Assembly: GCF_000717595.1 (NCBI RefSeq)
Contig: NZ_JNZO01000038.1
Coordinates: 1-64,000, forward strand
From: Streptomyces flavochromogenes
Lineage (GTDB): Bacteria; Actinomycetota; Actinomycetes; Streptomycetales; Streptomycetaceae
Length of the DNA stretch: 64,000 nt
Reading direction: 5' to 3'
The position numbers and the translations under genes are program-made. The notes beneath the pieces were generated by a model. The model had not been told where the DNA came from. It saw nothing but the letters and a program-made list of their open reading frames with translations, and searched no databases. Shown one piece after another: positions 33,662 through 42,487 of this stretch (the first letter of the stretch is position 1; every line of letters begins with the position of its first letter).

Positions 33662-36523
33662 GTGACACACACCTGGACGACCAGCGCCGCCGTCTTCCTG
33701 CCGGCCGCCCTGCCCCGAGAGGGCCGTGTGGCTTTCTGGGCCCCCGACGGCGGTGCGCTGCCGGACCCGGCGGAGAGCGGCGCGGAGCGCGTCGAGCTGA
33801 CCGTCGCCCGGCGCCACGGCAGCGGCGCCCGGAGCCGGTCCGTCCCCGCCCTGGCCCTCCCGGTCGACGCCGCGCTGCCCCTTCTCGTCGCGGCCCGCCA
33901 CCATCCGGCCGCCCACCCCGCGACCGCCGGCTGGGGCGCCGCCGCACTGCACGCCCTGCATCTGGTGGCCCGCGGCCGCATGCTGCCGGGTCTGACCGCC
34001 GACGACCTGGACGCCTGGCGGGCCGGCCCGCTGGACGCCGACGACATCGCCCATCTGCGGGCCGTCGCCGCGGCCCTGCCGTACGAGGCGCACGCCGTGC
34101 CCGTCCCCGGGCGCGGACCGCTGCGGCTGCCCGATCCCGAGGCGCTCGTCCGCGCCTTCCTCGACGCGGTCGCCGACATCCTGCCCAGGACCCCGGCCGC
34201 CGCCCACGCGGTGGGCGCGCCGTTCGCCGCCCGTGCGCCCCAGCATCTGCCCCGCGCGCGTGCCTGGGCCGCCGAGGCGGCGGCCGGGATGGACGCGGGC
34301 GTCCGGGTCTCCCTCCGCCTGGACTTCTCACCCTTCGAACTGTTCGACGTGGCCTCCGGTGCCGACGCCGACGATGCCGACCGCACTCCCCGCGGTGAGC
34401 GCCACGCGGCTGCCGCGCTCCTCCAGGTCCACAGCCTCGCCGACCCCACCCTCGTCATCGACGCCACGGCCCTCTGGGCGGGTGACGGCGAGCACTTCGG
34501 GCCCCGCGCCCGGATCGACGCGGTCCTCGCACTGCGCCGGGCCGCCCGCGTCTGGCCGCCGCTCGCCCGGCTCCTGGAGCGGGACGTGCCCGACGTCCTC
34601 GCGGTCACCGAGGACGAGCTGTACGAGCTCCTCGGCCCGGCCGCCGCCCGGCTCGCCGACGCAGGGGTCGCCGTCCACTGGCCGCGCGAGCTCGCCCGCT
34701 CCCTCAGCGCCTCCGCCGTCGTCAGCGCCACCCACGCCGCGCCGGGCTCGGCGACCGACGGCACCGCGTTCTTCGACAGCGAGGAACTCCTGCGGTTCAA
34801 CTGGCAGCTGGCCCTCGACGGCGACCCGCTCACCGATCGGGAGATGGACCACCTCGCCGAGGCCCACCGGCCGATCGTGCGCCTCCGCGACCAGTGGGTC
34901 GTCGTCGACCCCGACCTCGTCCGCAAGGCACGCAAGCGGGAACTCGGCCTGCTCGAACCGGTCGACGCCCTCGCCGTCGCCCTCACCGGCACCGCGGAGG
35001 TGGACGGCGAGACCGTGCCCGCCGTCCCCGTGGGGGCGCTCGCCGCGCTCCGCGACCGGCTCCTCGCCGGACCCGAGGACGTGCAGGCCCCGCCCGGCCT
35101 CACCGCCACCCTCCGCGACTACCAGCTGCGCGGCCTCGCCTGGCTGGACCTGATGACCTCGCTCGGCCTCGGCGGCTGCCTCGCCGACGACATGGGTCTC
35201 GGCAAGACCGTCACCCTGATCGCCCTCCATCTGCGCCGCGCCCGGAGCGCCCCCACCCTCGTCGTCTGCCCGGCGTCGCTCCTCGGCAACTGGCAGCGGG
35301 AGGTCGGGAAGTTCGCCCCCGACGTGCCCGTCCGGCGTTTCCACGGCGCCGAGCGCGACCTCGACGGCGCCGAGGGCGGATTCGTCCTCACCACCTACGG
35401 CACCCTGCGCACGAGCGCCGCCGAACTGGCCGGGCGGGACTGGGGGATGGTCGTCGCCGACGAGGCCCAGCACGTCAAGAACCCGTTCTCCGCGACCGCC
35501 AAGGCACTGCGCGAGATCCCCGCGCCCGCCCGGGTCGCCCTCACCGGCACCCCCGTGGAGAACAACCTCTCCGAACTCTGGGCGCTCCTCGACTGGACCA
35601 CTCCCGGTCTCCTCGGCCCGCTCAAGGCCTTCCGCTCACGGCACGCCCGCGCCGTCGAGAACCACGAGGAGATCGAGCACGAGGAGGCCGTCGAGCGGCT
35701 CGCCCGGCTCGTCCGGCCCTTCCTGCTGCGCCGCCGCAAGTCCGACCCCGGCATCGTTCCCGAGCTGCCGCCCAAGACCGAATCCGACCACCCCGTCTCC
35801 CTCACCCGGGAACAGGCCTCGCTGTACGAGGCGGTCGTCCGCGAGACCATGGCGCGGATCGAGGAGGCCGAGGGCATCGCCCGCCGGGGCCTCGTCATGA
35901 AACTGCTGACCTCCCTCAAGCAGATCTGCAACCACCCCGCGCAGTATCTGAAGGAGGAGGCGCCACGCGGGAGCGGCACCGCGCGTCTCGCCGGCCGCTC
36001 GGGGAAGCTCGCCCTGCTCGACGAGCTCCTGGACACGATCCTCGCCGAGGACGGCTCGGTGCTCGTCTTCACCCAGTACGTGACGATGGCGCGGCTCCTC
36101 GCCGACCATCTGGCCGCGCGCGGCATCCAGGCCCAACTCCTCCACGGCGGCACCCCGGTGGCCGAGCGGGAGCGGATGGTCGACCGCTTCCAGGCCGGCG
36201 AGGTCCCCGTCTTCCTGCTCTCCCTCAAGGCCGCGGGCACCGGCCTCAACCTGACCCGGGCCGGCCATGTCGTCCACTACGACCGCTGGTGGAACCCGGC
36301 CGTCGAGGAGCAGGCCACCGACCGGGCCTACCGCATCGGGCAGACCCAGCCGGTGCAGGTCCACCGGCTTGTCGCCGAAGGCACCGTCGAGGACCGGATC
36401 GGCGAGATGCTCCGCGCCAAGCGGGCCCTGGCCGACGCCGTCCTCGGCTCCGGCGAGGCGGCCCTCACCGAACTGACCGACCGGGAGCTCGCCGACCTGG
36501 TGTCCCTGAGGAGGCCCTCGTGA
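33662..36523 (+). CDS. SNF2-family DEAD/DEAH-box helicase
   Basis: 953 residues from the GTG at 33662 (GGAAGGAG upstream). The N-terminal 470 residues contain the SNF2-associated bacterial domain (DUF3670-like; FDSEELLRFNWQLALDGDPLT region). The motor follows: motif I DDMGLGKTVT near 507-516, DEAQHVKN (II) near 600, LTGTPVENNLSELWALLDW (III/IIIa), LLHGGTPVAERERMVDRFQ, SLKAAGTGLNLTRAGHV (V) and DRAYRIGQTQPVQVHRL (VI). Snf2 enzymes translocate on duplex DNA and remodel bound proteins; HepA/RapA acts on RNA polymerase. It overlaps the SWIM gene by four bases (GTGA), implying a joint function. Confidence 0.92.
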   Translation: MTHTWTTSAAVFLPAALPREGRVAFWAPDGGALPDPAESGAERVELTVARRHGSGARSRSVPALALPVDAALPLLVAARHHPAAHPATAGWGAAALHALHLVARGRMLPGLTADDLDAWRAGPLDADDIAHLRAVAAALPYEAHAVPVPGRGPLRLPDPEALVRAFLDAVADILPRTPAAAHAVGAPFAARAPQHLPRARAWAAEAAAGMDAGVRVSLRLDFSPFELFDVASGADADDADRTPRGERHAAAALLQVHSLADPTLVIDATALWAGDGEHFGPRARIDAVLALRRAARVWPPLARLLERDVPDVLAVTEDELYELLGPAAARLADAGVAVHWPRELARSLSASAVVSATHAAPGSATDGTAFFDSEELLRFNWQLALDGDPLTDREMDHLAEAHRPIVRLRDQWVVVDPDLVRKARKRELGLLEPVDALAVALTGTAEVDGETVPAVPVGALAALRDRLLAGPEDVQAPPGLTATLRDYQLRGLAWLDLMTSLGLGGCLADDMGLGKTVTLIALHLRRARSAPTLVVCPASLLGNWQREVGKFAPDVPVRRFHGAERDLDGAEGGFVLTTYGTLRTSAAELAGRDWGMVVADEAQHVKNPFSATAKALREIPAPARVALTGTPVENNLSELWALLDWTTPGLLGPLKAFRSRHARAVENHEEIEHEEAVERLARLVRPFLLRRRKSDPGIVPELPPKTESDHPVSLTREQASLYEAVVRETMARIEEAEGIARRGLVMKLLTSLKQICNHPAQYLKEEAPRGSGTARLAGRSGKLALLDELLDTILAEDGSVLVFTQYVTMARLLADHLAARGIQAQLLHGGTPVAERERMVDRFQAGEVPVFLLSLKAAGTGLNLTRAGHVVHYDRWWNPAVEEQATDRAYRIGQTQPVQVHRLVAEGTVEDRIGEMLRAKRALADAVLGSGEAALTELTDRELADLVSLRRPS

Positions 36524-37788
36524 CCACGCCACGGGGCGCGCGCGGAGCAGTGCCCCGCCACGACGACCGCCGCCGCAGCTTCCCGCAGGTCGCGCCGCGC
36601 GAGGCCCCCGACGGGCGGTTCGCCGCCACCTGGTGGGGCAACGCCTGGGTGGAGGCCCTGGAGGACACCGCCCTCGACCCGGCGCGCCTCGCCCGCGGCA
36701 AGGCGTACGCGGGGCGCGGCCATGTCGACGCGATCACCGTCACCCCCGGCCGGGTCGTCGCCTACGTCCACGGCAGCCGGCCCCGCCCGTACCGCACCGA
36801 GATCAGGATGCGGACCCTCGGTGACGACGGCTGGGAGCGGTTCCTCGACGAGGCCACCGCCCGTCCCGACCACATCGCCGCCCTGCTCGACAAGGACGTG
36901 CCGCACGCCCTGGAGGCGGTCACCGGACTGCTGCCCGCACCGGGCGACCTCGTCCCCGACTGCTCCTGCCCGGACGACGGCTACCCCTGCAAGCACGCAG
37001 CCGCCCTCTGCTACCAGGCCGCCCGGCTCCTCGACGAGGACCCCTTCGTCCTCTTCCTGATGCGGGGCCGCGGGGAGCAGGAGCTGCTTGCCGAGCTGAC
37101 CCGGCGCAACGCCGCCCTGTCCGCCGCCGAGACGACCGCCGCCGCACCCCCGATGCCCACCGTTCCCGCCCGCGCGGTGTTCGAGGCGGCGGAGCGGGCC
37201 GGGCTCACGCTGCCCCCTCCGCTGCCGGCCCCGGACCGGCCCGGCCGCCCGGCCGTGTTCCCGCCCGACCCCGACGCCCCCGACCCGCTCGCCCTCGACC
37301 TCCTCGCCTCCGAAGCCGCCGTCCGCGCCCATGCGTTCCTCACCACCGGGCACGATCCGGTCGCCGCGCTCACGCCGTGGCAGGACGCCGTCCGGCTGGC
37401 CGCCGCGCACCCCGGTTCCGGTCTCACCGCCTCGACCCGTGCCCTCTACCGGGATCTGGCGTACGCGCTGGACCGCACCCCCACCGACCTCGCCCGGGCC
37501 GTCGCCGCCTGGCGGCAGGGCGGTGCCGCCGGTCTCGCCGTACTCGAGGAGCCGTGGGATCCGCCGGCGGGTCCGTTCGACCGGGCCAGACCGGCCCTGA
37601 TCGCCGCCGACTTCCCCGCCTTCCGCCCCTGGCGCAACCGGCTCTCCACCGAGTCCCTCCAGCTCCGCCTGGGCCGGGACGGCCTCTGGTACGGCTACGA
37701 GTCGGACGCCGGCCGCGAGGACTGGTGGCCGCGCGGCGCCCCCGACCACGACCCGGTCGGTGCCCTCACCGATCTTCTGGGGCGCTGA
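36520..37788 (+). CDS. SWIM zinc-finger protein
   Basis: 422 residues from the GTG at 36520, coupled to the SNF2 gene stop. N-terminal region FAATWWGNAWVEALEDTALD and RGKAYARGHV-like segment are typical of the bacterial SWIM proteins; the finger itself is CSCPDDGYPCKH starting near residue 148 (CxCx(n)CxH). The remainder is Ala/Pro-rich with a W-rich C-terminus (DFPAFRPWRNRLS). SWIM fingers bind DNA or protein and are found beside SNF2 ATPases in many bacteria, so this is likely the partner subunit. Terminal hairpin-forming sequence (ACGGGT/ACCCGT) lies about 15 bp past the stop. Confidence 0.88.
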   Translation: MTTPRGARGAVPRHDDRRRSFPQVAPREAPDGRFAATWWGNAWVEALEDTALDPARLARGKAYAGRGHVDAITVTPGRVVAYVHGSRPRPYRTEIRMRTLGDDGWERFLDEATARPDHIAALLDKDVPHALEAVTGLLPAPGDLVPDCSCPDDGYPCKHAAALCYQAARLLDEDPFVLFLMRGRGEQELLAELTRRNAALSAAETTAAAPPMPTVPARAVFEAAERAGLTLPPPLPAPDRPGRPAVFPPDPDAPDPLALDLLASEAAVRAHAFLTTGHDPVAALTPWQDAVRLAAAHPGSGLTASTRALYRDLAYALDRTPTDLARAVAAWRQGGAAGLAVLEEPWDPPAGPFDRARPALIAADFPAFRPWRNRLSTESLQLRLGRDGLWYGYESDAGREDWWPRGAPDHDPVGALTDLLGR

Positions 37789-37912
37789 CCCACACTCGAA
37801 CGGGTCCCACTCGATGGAGTGAAACCCGTCAACGGCCGGATCCGGCACGTGCGTTTGTCGCGTTGATTCCGGTACGGGCACTTGCCCGCACACCTCCGGA
37901 AGGCAGGAAGCC

Positions 37913-38716
37913 ATGAGGCAGATTCGCCGAAGTGGTCTGGCCACACTGTTGGTCACGGGTGGGGCGATCGCCCTCTCGGCCGGCGCCGCGCACGCCGACT
38001 CCGGCGCGCAGGGCGCCGCGGTCGGTTCGCCGGGCGTCGGCTCCGGCAATACGGTTCAGCTGCCGGTGCACGTGCCGGTCAACGTCTGCGGCAACACGGT
38101 CAGCGTCGTCGGCCTGCTCAACCCGGCCTTCGGCAACGGCTGCGCCAACCGCTCCGCCGAGAAGGAGCCCGACGGCTACGGCTCGGAGAACGGCGGCGGC
38201 TCCCACAAGGACATGCCCGGCACCCCGCGCGGCGGAGAGCAGGCAGGCGGTTCGCACGGTGGAGGGTCCTCCGACGGCGGTTCCGCCAACGGCGGCGGGT
38301 CCACGGCCGAGACCCACGTCGCGGGCTCTCCCGGCGTGCTCTCCGGGAACGGCCTCCAGCTGCCCGTCGACCTCCCCGTGAACATCAGCGGCAACTCGGT
38401 CAACGTGGTGGGCATTCTCAACCCGGTCTTCGGCAACACGTCGGTCAACGGCCCCTCGGAGCCGACGCCGCCGGTCGAGACGCCGACGCCGCGCCCGCAG
38501 ACCCCCGTTCGGAACGTGCCGGTTCCGCAGCCGGAGACCGAGACCGAGACGGCGAAGCCCGTCCCGCTCCCCGCTCCGCAGGGTGAGACGAGCTCGGTCG
38601 CGCTGGCCTCCACCGGTTCCGACAGCATCGGGTACACCGGCGCCGCGAGCGCCGCGCTGCTGCTCGGTGGAGCCCTGCTGTACCGTCGCGCCCGCCGCGC
38701 CGCGGACCAGGCCTGA
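37913..38716 (+). CDS. Long chaplin with sortase sorting signal
   Basis: 267 residues; ATG at 37913 with AGGAAG upstream. A Sec signal (RR start, hydrophobic to AHA about residue 28) precedes two chaplin domains: residues about 32-78 (VPVNVCGNTVSVVGLLNPAF..C) and about 137-180 (LPVNISGNSVNVVGILNPVF). The first has the two conserved cysteines; the second has Ser in both positions. A Gly/Ser linker joins them and a Pro/Thr/Glu stem leads to LASTG, a membrane helix and RRARRAADQA, a class E sortase signal. Long chaplins are anchored to peptidoglycan and organise the hydrophobic coat of aerial hyphae. Confidence 0.93.
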   Translation: MRQIRRSGLATLLVTGGAIALSAGAAHADSGAQGAAVGSPGVGSGNTVQLPVHVPVNVCGNTVSVVGLLNPAFGNGCANRSAEKEPDGYGSENGGGSHKDMPGTPRGGEQAGGSHGGGSSDGGSANGGGSTAETHVAGSPGVLSGNGLQLPVDLPVNISGNSVNVVGILNPVFGNTSVNGPSEPTPPVETPTPRPQTPVRNVPVPQPETETETAKPVPLPAPQGETSSVALASTGSDSIGYTGAASAALLLGGALLYRRARRAADQA

Positions 38717-38763
38717 CGGTTCCGCTCCCATGGCCGGGCCGACGTGGGCTGACACCCGAGCTG

Positions 38764-39453
38764 TCAGCCGCGCCCCCGGCCGTCGGCGTCCGCGCCGTCG
38801 CGACGCCAGGCCCGGAGCACCGCCTCGATGGCGGGCGCCAATCTCGTCCGGGCCTGGTGCCGAGGAACACCCTGCATCAGCAGGGTGTCGTACGGCGTGT
38901 CGACATGGCGTACGGAGGCGCGCACCGCGGCCGTGACGGCGCCGCGGTCGAGCGAGCGGCCCGCCGCCGTGCGCCCCACCCGTCCACTGCCCTTCGCCGA
39001 GGCGTGGACGGCGATCTCCGTGGCGCGGTCCGCCGGGATGGACGGGAAGAGCCGCAGGATCTCCGCCCTGAGGACCTCGGTGATCTCCACGTCGAGCGCC
39101 GCGCGCCGTGCGGCGTCCCGCGCCCGGCGCCTGGCCCGGGCCTCCGCGTCCGCGAGGCAGGACAGCTCCGCCTCGGCGAGCGCCGCCTCCTCGACGAGCA
39201 GGCCCTGACGCTCGTACCGGGTACGGCGCCGGTTGTGGCGTACGACCACGGCCCAGAGTGTGCTGCCCTCGCGGGCCCGGCGGGTGAGCGCCGTGTCGCC
39301 CCGCCGCAGGAAGACGAGATGCCCGAGGTCGGCACAGTCGAGGCAGACCGGGGCGTTGAACTCGACGATCATCCGATCGAGGGGCCCCTGCAGGCACTCC
39401 GAGCAGCGGCGGCGCCTGAGCGGCTCGACGACCACGGGCGCGACGAGATCCAT
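38764..39453 (-). CDS. DUF2293 domain protein
   Basis: 229 residues; ATG at 39453. The N-terminus has a CxxC (RRRCSECLQGPL) and a second pair (PVCLDCADLGH), a probable treble-clef zinc site, followed by a basic helical region (RAREGSTLWAVVVRHNRRRTRYERQG). The C-terminal DUF2293 core has ILRLFPSIPADRATEIAVHA, the repeated R-x-H boundary VRHVDTPYDTLLM and MQGVPRHQARTRL. Function unknown; the zinc site and basic character suggest nucleic-acid contact. Sits 12 bp from the next gene on the same strand. Confidence 0.8.
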   Translation of the reverse strand: MDLVAPVVVEPLRRRRCSECLQGPLDRMIVEFNAPVCLDCADLGHLVFLRRGDTALTRRAREGSTLWAVVVRHNRRRTRYERQGLLVEEAALAEAELSCLADAEARARRRARDAARRAALDVEITEVLRAEILRLFPSIPADRATEIAVHASAKGSGRVGRTAAGRSLDRGAVTAAVRASVRHVDTPYDTLLMQGVPRHQARTRLAPAIEAVLRAWRRDGADADGRGRG

Positions 39454-39465
39454 GTGCGGGCCCGC

Positions 39466-39924
39466 TCAGCGCACGCCGGGCGCGGCCGCGGCGATGAACT
39501 CGGCGAGCGCTTCCTTCGCCTCCGCCGAGCGACGGGCGCGCTCGGTCTCTCCCCGCGCCTCGTGCATGCAGTGGGTCTGATCGAAGGCGGTCTCGGCCAG
39601 CCGTCGGACCTGCGGGTCGTCGCACACCAACTGCACGCGGAAGAGGGCCTGCCGGGCGGCTGTCCGCTGCCGGTAGGAGGCGTGCCGGGACTCCTCCGCC
39701 TCCTCGGAGCCCGGCTCCTCGGCAGCCCGGAACCAGCGGTCGTTCTGGCTGTGCCGGTAGTCGACGACCGCGCCCGCGTAGGCGCTGTACGTCGCGATCC
39801 GCTCCTGGCGGAGCTGTTCGGTCCGGGCCAGCGAGGCGGTGCGCTCGGTGGCCCGCCCCTGGAACCAGTGTGTGGCGATGACGCCCAACAGGGTCCCCGC
39901 CACCGCTATCAGCGCCACATCCAT
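39466..39924 (-). CDS. Hypothetical membrane-anchored coiled protein
   Basis: 152 residues; ATG at 39924. One N-terminal hydrophobic helix (MDVALIAVAGTLLGVIATHW) is followed by a long charged helical region rich in E, R, A (residues 25-152), likely coiled coil. I do not recognise a named family; similar proteins of this build are common in Streptomyces. It is transcribed just ahead of the DUF2293 gene with 12 bp between, so the two may be cotranscribed. Confidence 0.7.
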   Translation of the reverse strand: MDVALIAVAGTLLGVIATHWFQGRATERTASLARTEQLRQERIATYSAYAGAVVDYRHSQNDRWFRAAEEPGSEEAEESRHASYRQRTAARQALFRVQLVCDDPQVRRLAETAFDQTHCMHEARGETERARRSAEAKEALAEFIAAAAPGVR

Positions 39925-40013
39925 GACCGGGCGCCCCCTCCCGTCCTGCCGTCCTGTCCGTCGGCCCGAAGATCTTCAGGCCCTCAGATCATGACAGTCG
40001 AGGGGGTGTCACG

Positions 40014-41225
40014 TCACTGCCGGTAGCCGCTCAGAAAGCGGCCGATGCGGCTGATCGCGGCGTCCAGGTCGTCGGCGTACGGCAGGGTCAGGATGCGGAA
40101 GTGGTCCGGGCGGGGCCAGTTGAAGCCGGTTCCCTGGACGACCTGGATCTTCTCGCGCAGGAGCAGGTCGAGGACGAACTTCTCGTCGTCGTGGATCTTG
40201 TGCACGGCGGGGTCGAGGCGCGGGAAGGCGTACAGCGCTCCCTTCGGCTTCACGCAGGAGACGCCGGGGATCTCGTTGAGCTTCTCCCAGGCCCGGTCGC
40301 GTTGTTCGCGCAGCCTGCCGCCGGGCGCGGTCAGCTCGTGGATCGACTGCCGGCCGCCGAGCGCGGCCTGGATGGCGTACTGCGCGGGGGCGTTGGGACA
40401 GAGCCGCATGGAGGCCAGCATGGTGAGGCCCTCCAGGTAGTTCCTGGCGTGCTCCTTCGGGCCGGTGACGACCAGCCAGCCGGAGCGGAAGCCCGCCACC
40501 CGGTACGTCTTGGAGAGCCCGCCGAAGGTGAGGACGACCAGGTCGGGGGCGAGGGTGGCGGCCGGGTGGTGGACGGCCTCGTCGTAGACGATCTGGTCGT
40601 AGATCTCGTCGGCGAGGACCATCAGGCCGTGGCGCCGGGCGAGCGCGAAGATGCCCTCCAGGATCTCCTTCGGATAGACGGCGCCCGTGGGGTTGTTGGG
40701 GTTGATGACCACGATGGCCTTGGTGCGGTCGGTGATCTTCGACGCCATGTCGTCGAGGTCCGGGTACCAGTCGGCGGACTCGTCGCACAGGTAGTGCACG
40801 GGCTTGCCGCCCGCGAGCGTGACCACCGCCGTCCACAGCGGGTAGTCCGGGGCCGGTACGAGGACTTCGTCGCCGTCCTCGAGCAGGGCCTGGACGGCCA
40901 TCGAGATCAGCTCGGACACGCCGTTGCCGAGGAAGATGTCGTCGACGTCCACGTCCGGCAGGCCCATGGACTGGTAGCGCTGGGCGACGGCTCGGCGGGC
41001 GGAGAGGATGCCGCGCGAGTCGGTGTACCCGTGGGCCTTGGGGAGCATCCGGATCATGTCCTGGACGATCTCCTCGGGCGCCTCGAAGCCGAAGAGCGCC
41101 GGGTTGCCGGTGTTGAGGCGCAGGACGCTGTGGCCCGCCTCCTCCAGCGCGTTGGCGTGCTCGATGACCGGGCCCCGGATCTCGTAACAGACCTCGCTCA
41201 GCTTGCTCGACTGCCGGAACTCCAT
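40014..41225 (-). CDS. alaA-like: Alanine-type PLP aminotransferase (AlaA-like)
   Basis: 403 residues from the ATG at 41225 (GGGGAGG upstream), close to E. coli AlaA (405). Class I aminotransferase fold: RLNTGNPALFGFEAPEEI, HGYTDSRGILSARRAVA, GNGVSELISMAVQALL, PDYPLWTAVVTLAGG, INPNNPTGAVYPKEI, the Schiff-base region LSKTYRVAGFRSGW (Lys in SKTYR) and the carboxylate-binding FRILTLPY. It would interconvert pyruvate and glutamate with alanine and 2-oxoglutarate. Divergent from the HxlR regulator across a 91-bp operator-rich spacer, so it is a candidate target of that regulator. Confidence 0.92.
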   Translation of the reverse strand: MEFRQSSKLSEVCYEIRGPVIEHANALEEAGHSVLRLNTGNPALFGFEAPEEIVQDMIRMLPKAHGYTDSRGILSARRAVAQRYQSMGLPDVDVDDIFLGNGVSELISMAVQALLEDGDEVLVPAPDYPLWTAVVTLAGGKPVHYLCDESADWYPDLDDMASKITDRTKAIVVINPNNPTGAVYPKEILEGIFALARRHGLMVLADEIYDQIVYDEAVHHPAATLAPDLVVLTFGGLSKTYRVAGFRSGWLVVTGPKEHARNYLEGLTMLASMRLCPNAPAQYAIQAALGGRQSIHELTAPGGRLREQRDRAWEKLNEIPGVSCVKPKGALYAFPRLDPAVHKIHDDEKFVLDLLLREKIQVVQGTGFNWPRPDHFRILTLPYADDLDAAISRIGRFLSGYRQ

Positions 41226-41259
41226 GTCCGACCTCCCCAAGTCCCCGGAATCAGTGTTG

Positions 41260-41316
41260 CTTGGTTTTACCAAGTTCGAGCTTGGAAAGTCCAACAACAT
41301 GTCTAGACTGCGTCGC
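41260..41316 (+). promoter_or_regulatory. Tandem operators and leaderless promoter of the HxlR gene
   Basis: Two inverted repeats sit side by side: CTTGGTTTTACCAAG (41260-41274) and TTGGAAAGTCCAA (41282-41294), i.e. two copies of a GCTTGG...CCAA unit 21 bp apart, two helical turns. The -35 (TTGGAA, 41282-41287) lies within the second repeat and TAGACT (41304-41309) is the -10, 16 bp away and 7 nt before the ATG at 41317. HxlR dimers bind such sites; self-repression plus control of the divergent aminotransferase is inferred. Confidence 0.65.
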
Positions 41317-41958
41317 ATGCCACGTCAGCCACGCCGCCGCAGCTACGACCAGCACTGCGCCGCAGCGCGCGCCCTCGACCTCGTCGGCGACCGCTGGACC
41401 CTGCTCGTCGTCCGCGAACTCCTCGCCGGGCCGCGCCGCTACACCGACCTCCACGCCGATCTCCCGGGCGTCAGCACCGACATGCTCGCCGGCCGTCTCA
41501 AGGACATGGAGGGGGCCGAGCTGGTCACCCGCCGCCGACTGCCGCCGCCCGCCTCCGCGTTCGTGTACGAGCTCACCCCGCGCGGCCGCGACCTGCTGCC
41601 CGTGCTGCGCACCCTCGCCGCCTGGGGGGCGCCCGACCTGGGCGAACCGCGGCCCACCGACGCCGTCCGCGCCCACTGGTACGCGATCCCGCTCCTCGGG
41701 GCGCTCGCCGAGCTGGGCGCCGGGGTCATCCAGGTGACCCTGGACGAGGGCGAGTTCTTCGTACGGGTCGGGGACGACGGGACCGTGTCGTACGGGGACG
41801 GGGTGTACGGCGCCGGTACGACCGAGGTGCCCGACGCCCGGCTGCGGACCGACGTGGCGACCTGCCGGGCCCTCGCGGGCGGGGAGTCGACGCTCGCCGA
41901 GGCGATCGAGACGGGGCGCGCGGCGCTGGAACGGCCCGTACGGGCCGCCCGGTCGTAG
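41317..41958 (+). CDS. HxlR-family transcriptional regulator
   Basis: 213 residues from the ATG at 41317, favoured because TAGACT lies 7 nt upstream (leaderless); an ATG at 41299 is in frame. The N-terminal winged helix is HxlR-type: CAAARALDLVGDRWTLLVVREL, GPRRYTDLHADLPGVSTDML, VTRRRLPPPASAFVYELTPRG. The C-terminal 110 residues form an SCP2-like ligand domain (VTLDEGEFFVRVGDDG). Inducer unknown. The gene diverges from the aminotransferase and is preceded by two operator-like palindromes. Confidence 0.88.
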   Translation: MPRQPRRRSYDQHCAAARALDLVGDRWTLLVVRELLAGPRRYTDLHADLPGVSTDMLAGRLKDMEGAELVTRRRLPPPASAFVYELTPRGRDLLPVLRTLAAWGAPDLGEPRPTDAVRAHWYAIPLLGALAELGAGVIQVTLDEGEFFVRVGDDGTVSYGDGVYGAGTTEVPDARLRTDVATCRALAGGESTLAEAIETGRAALERPVRAARS

Positions 41959-41976
41959 CCGGACCCCCGGGGATCG

Positions 41977-42013
41977 GCACGGCCGGCCGCTCGTGGGCGA
42001 TCTCCAGGCCGCG
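41977..42013. repeat. 37-bp repeat shared with the 3' part of the MerR gene
   Basis: 41977-42013 matches 42185-42221 in direct orientation with two mismatches. The right-hand copy encodes part of the MerR C-terminal helix (RGLEIARERLAV); the left copy, read the same way, gives RGLEIAHERPAV and then loses similarity. It is a fragment of a former second copy, or the product of a local duplication, in the spacer between the HxlR and MerR genes. Confidence 0.75.
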
Positions 42014-42104
42014 TCCCAGGGCCTGGGATCGGCCCGCCCTGGGCGTTCGCCGCTTCCGGTCGTCGGCCCGCCCCCGGGCGCACGTCCACCCCGCCGGGGG
42101 CGTA

Positions 42105-42461
42105 TCAGCCCCGGTCCGACACCACGCCCAGGCTTCGTGCCAGCCTGTTCCGGGCTTCGGTCTGTGCCGCGATCCGCGCGTCGAGCACGGCCAGCCGCTC
42201 GCGGGCGATCTCCAGGCCGCGGGCGGACGGCGGCGCCGAGGGCATGTCACCGTCCAGGCAGGAACGGAACACGGACACGTCGTCCAGGGTGAGGCCGGCG
42301 TCCAGGAGGTACCGGATGTTCGCCACGCGCGTCACGACGCCCTCGCCGTACACCCGGTATCCGTTGGCCGCGCGGGTCGACGCGATCAGGCCCGCCGCCT
42401 CGTAGTGGCGCAGGGCGCGCGGCGACACCCCGCTCCGCCGGGCCAGTTCACCGATGCGCAA
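42105..42461 (-). CDS. MerR-family transcriptional regulator
   Basis: 118 residues from a TTG at 42461 (GGAGG eight bases upstream); GTG codons four and eight codons earlier are in frame but sit on or next to the ribosome site. The N-terminal winged HTH is classic MerR: MRIGELARRSGVSPRALRHY, then EAAGLIASTRAANGYRVYGE, followed by a dimerisation helix (RLAVLDARIAAQTEARNRL). No cysteine effector site, so it is likely an organic-ligand sensor. It follows the SDR gene by 26 bp and probably regulates it. Confidence 0.85.
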   Translation of the reverse strand: MRIGELARRSGVSPRALRHYEAAGLIASTRAANGYRVYGEGVVTRVANIRYLLDAGLTLDDVSVFRSCLDGDMPSAPPSARGLEIARERLAVLDARIAAQTEARNRLARSLGVVSDRG

Positions 42462-42487
42462 GGACGCCACCTCCTCGCCCACTCCTA

